Source: Corallococcus sp. CAG:1435
GTDB taxonomy: Bacteria; Bacillota; Clostridia; Christensenellales; CAG-314
DNA: 5,326 nucleotides
Direction: 5' to 3'
NCBI GenBank assembly: GCA_000433775.1
Contig: HF998497.1
Coordinates: forward strand, 61,705 to 67,030
A program made the position numbers and the translations under genes. The notes under the pieces were generated by a model. It searched no databases, was not told where the DNA came from, and saw only the letters and a list, made by a program, of their open reading frames with translations. Numbering within the stretch: the first letter of the stretch is position 1; each line of letters opens with the position of its first letter. This document shows positions 4,680-5,326 of this stretch, in pieces.

Positions 4680-5326
4680 ATGAAAAGAAAAATTACCGTG
4701 TCTGTTTTGATTTGTTTGACGCTTGCGCTGGCTGTTTCACTGTCGGCGTGCGGTTTCATCGGAGAAAACGGACTTTCCGCCTACGAAATTGCCGTGCAAA
4801 ACGGCTTTGAAGGAACGGAGCAAGAATGGCTGGATTCATTCTACAACGAAACAACGGTGGAACAAACTACCAACAATTACTACGTTGAAGGTCAGACGGA
4901 CATTCAACTTGCATCCAACACTGCGCTGAAATCGGTAGTTTCCGTGTACTGCTCTTTCACCAAGACAAGCAGCGGAAACAATTGGTTTTTCCCGCAACAG
5001 TCGCAGGAAGTAAACTACACTTCGGCAGGTTCCGGCGTTGTGTACATTTTGGAAAACGACGGCTCCGCCTACATCGTTACCAACTACCATGTTGTGTACG
5101 ACGCCGATTGCAACACTTTCAACAAAATAAGCGACAACATTTGCGTGTTTTTGTACGGAATGGAATACAACGACTACGCCATACCCGCCACCTACGTGGG
5201 AGGCTCGATGTACTACGACGTTGCCGTACTGCGTGTGCAACAAAACGAACTTGTCAAGTCCGCATCGCAAAACGGAACGCTGTGCGCAGCAAATTTGAGT
5301 AATTCCGACAACGTGTCGGCAGGTCA
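4680..5326 (+). CDS. Secreted lipoprotein with HtrA/trypsin-like serine protease domain, C-terminus beyond window
   Basis: 215 residues are visible. Residues 1-24 are a lipoprotein signal: basic MKRK, a hydrophobic core (5-19) and lipobox L21-S-A-C24, so the mature protein should be lipid-anchored at Cys24 on the outer face of the membrane. Residues 33-54 read SAYEIAVQNGFEGTEQEW then LDSF, a short segment I associate with surface lipoproteins and tail-like proteins of gut Firmicutes. After a Thr/Asn-rich linker (about 56-80) a chymotrypsin-fold domain begins: SAGSGVVY at 115-122, TNYHVV at 134-139 with probable catalytic His137, and YYDVAVLRV at 178-186 with probable catalytic Asp180. NSDNVSAG at 208-215 matches the HtrA stretch that precedes the AIGNP segment. 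The catalytic Ser (GNSGGP-type) and any PDZ domain lie outside. Likely role: extracytoplasmic protein quality control or processing. It is divergent from rpsB and separated by 735 bp. An inactive homologue cannot be excluded until the Ser is seen. Confidence 0.88.
   Translation, partial: MKRKITVSVLICLTLALAVSLSACGFIGENGLSAYEIAVQNGFEGTEQEWLDSFYNETTVEQTTNNYYVEGQTDIQLASNTALKSVVSVYCSFTKTSSGNNWFFPQQSQEVNYTSAGSGVVYILENDGSAYIVTNYHVVYDADCNTFNKISDNICVFLYGMEYNDYAIPATYVGGSMYYDVAVLRVQQNELVKSASQNGTLCAANLSNSDNVSAG

Noticed and set aside
4836..5270. 144-codon minus-strand frame at the right edge
   Set aside because: Antisense to the lipoprotein protease, whose signal peptide, lipobox and catalytic motifs are clear.
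1..5326. tRNA or rRNA genes, insertion sequences, phage or plasmid genes
   Set aside because: No tRNA-like cloverleaf, rRNA segment, transposase, integrase or replication gene was recognised on either strand.

Overview
The window is a slice of a bacterial chromosome, most likely from an uncultured gut-type Clostridia/Firmicutes lineage. Three things suggest this: the gene order rpsB-tsf-pyrH-frr-(small ORF)-uppS, good AGGAG-type ribosome binding sites, and a divergent lipoprotein carrying a SAYEIAVxNGFxGTExEWL segment of the kind I associate with surface lipoproteins of gut Firmicutes. The taxonomic call is an inference; no rRNA or other marker is present.

Minus strand, read right to left (about 4095 down to 1): a strong sigma-70/SigA-type promoter (TTGCAA-N17-TATAAT) and a GC-richer, foldable leader of roughly 115 nt precede rpsB (ribosomal protein S2). 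rpsB overlaps tsf (elongation factor Ts) by 8 bp. A perfect 11-bp-stem intrinsic terminator follows tsf, and pyrH (UMP kinase) starts only 24 nt after its T-tract. frr (ribosome recycling factor) follows after a 66-nt gap with a possible promoter of its own. A 65-codon unrecognised gene starts 5 nt after frr, and uppS (undecaprenyl diphosphate synthase) starts at TTG, overlapping that small gene's stop codon. uppS runs off the left edge.

Middle (3945-4679, no convincing gene): after the rpsB leader and promoter there is an AT-rich block with two tandem copies of a ~147-bp repeat (4125-4414). Each copy contains an inverted repeat and a promoter-like sequence facing rpsB. Next comes a stretch with three mutually complementary segments (4515-4551) that could form alternative hairpins.

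Plus strand, right edge (4680 onward): the 5' part of a secreted lipoprotein with a trypsin-like/HtrA-type serine protease domain, with the His and Asp of the triad visible and the Ser beyond the window.

Functionally, the minus-strand cluster links translation (S2, EF-Ts, RRF), pyrimidine nucleotide supply (UMP to UDP) and cell-wall lipid carrier synthesis, a common Firmicutes arrangement. The tight overlaps, the internal terminator and the structured rpsB leader suggest that the relative output of these genes is set by translational coupling and partial termination. I see no clearly novel multi-gene system. The least explained elements are the 65-codon gene, the rpsB leader and the tandem repeat block.
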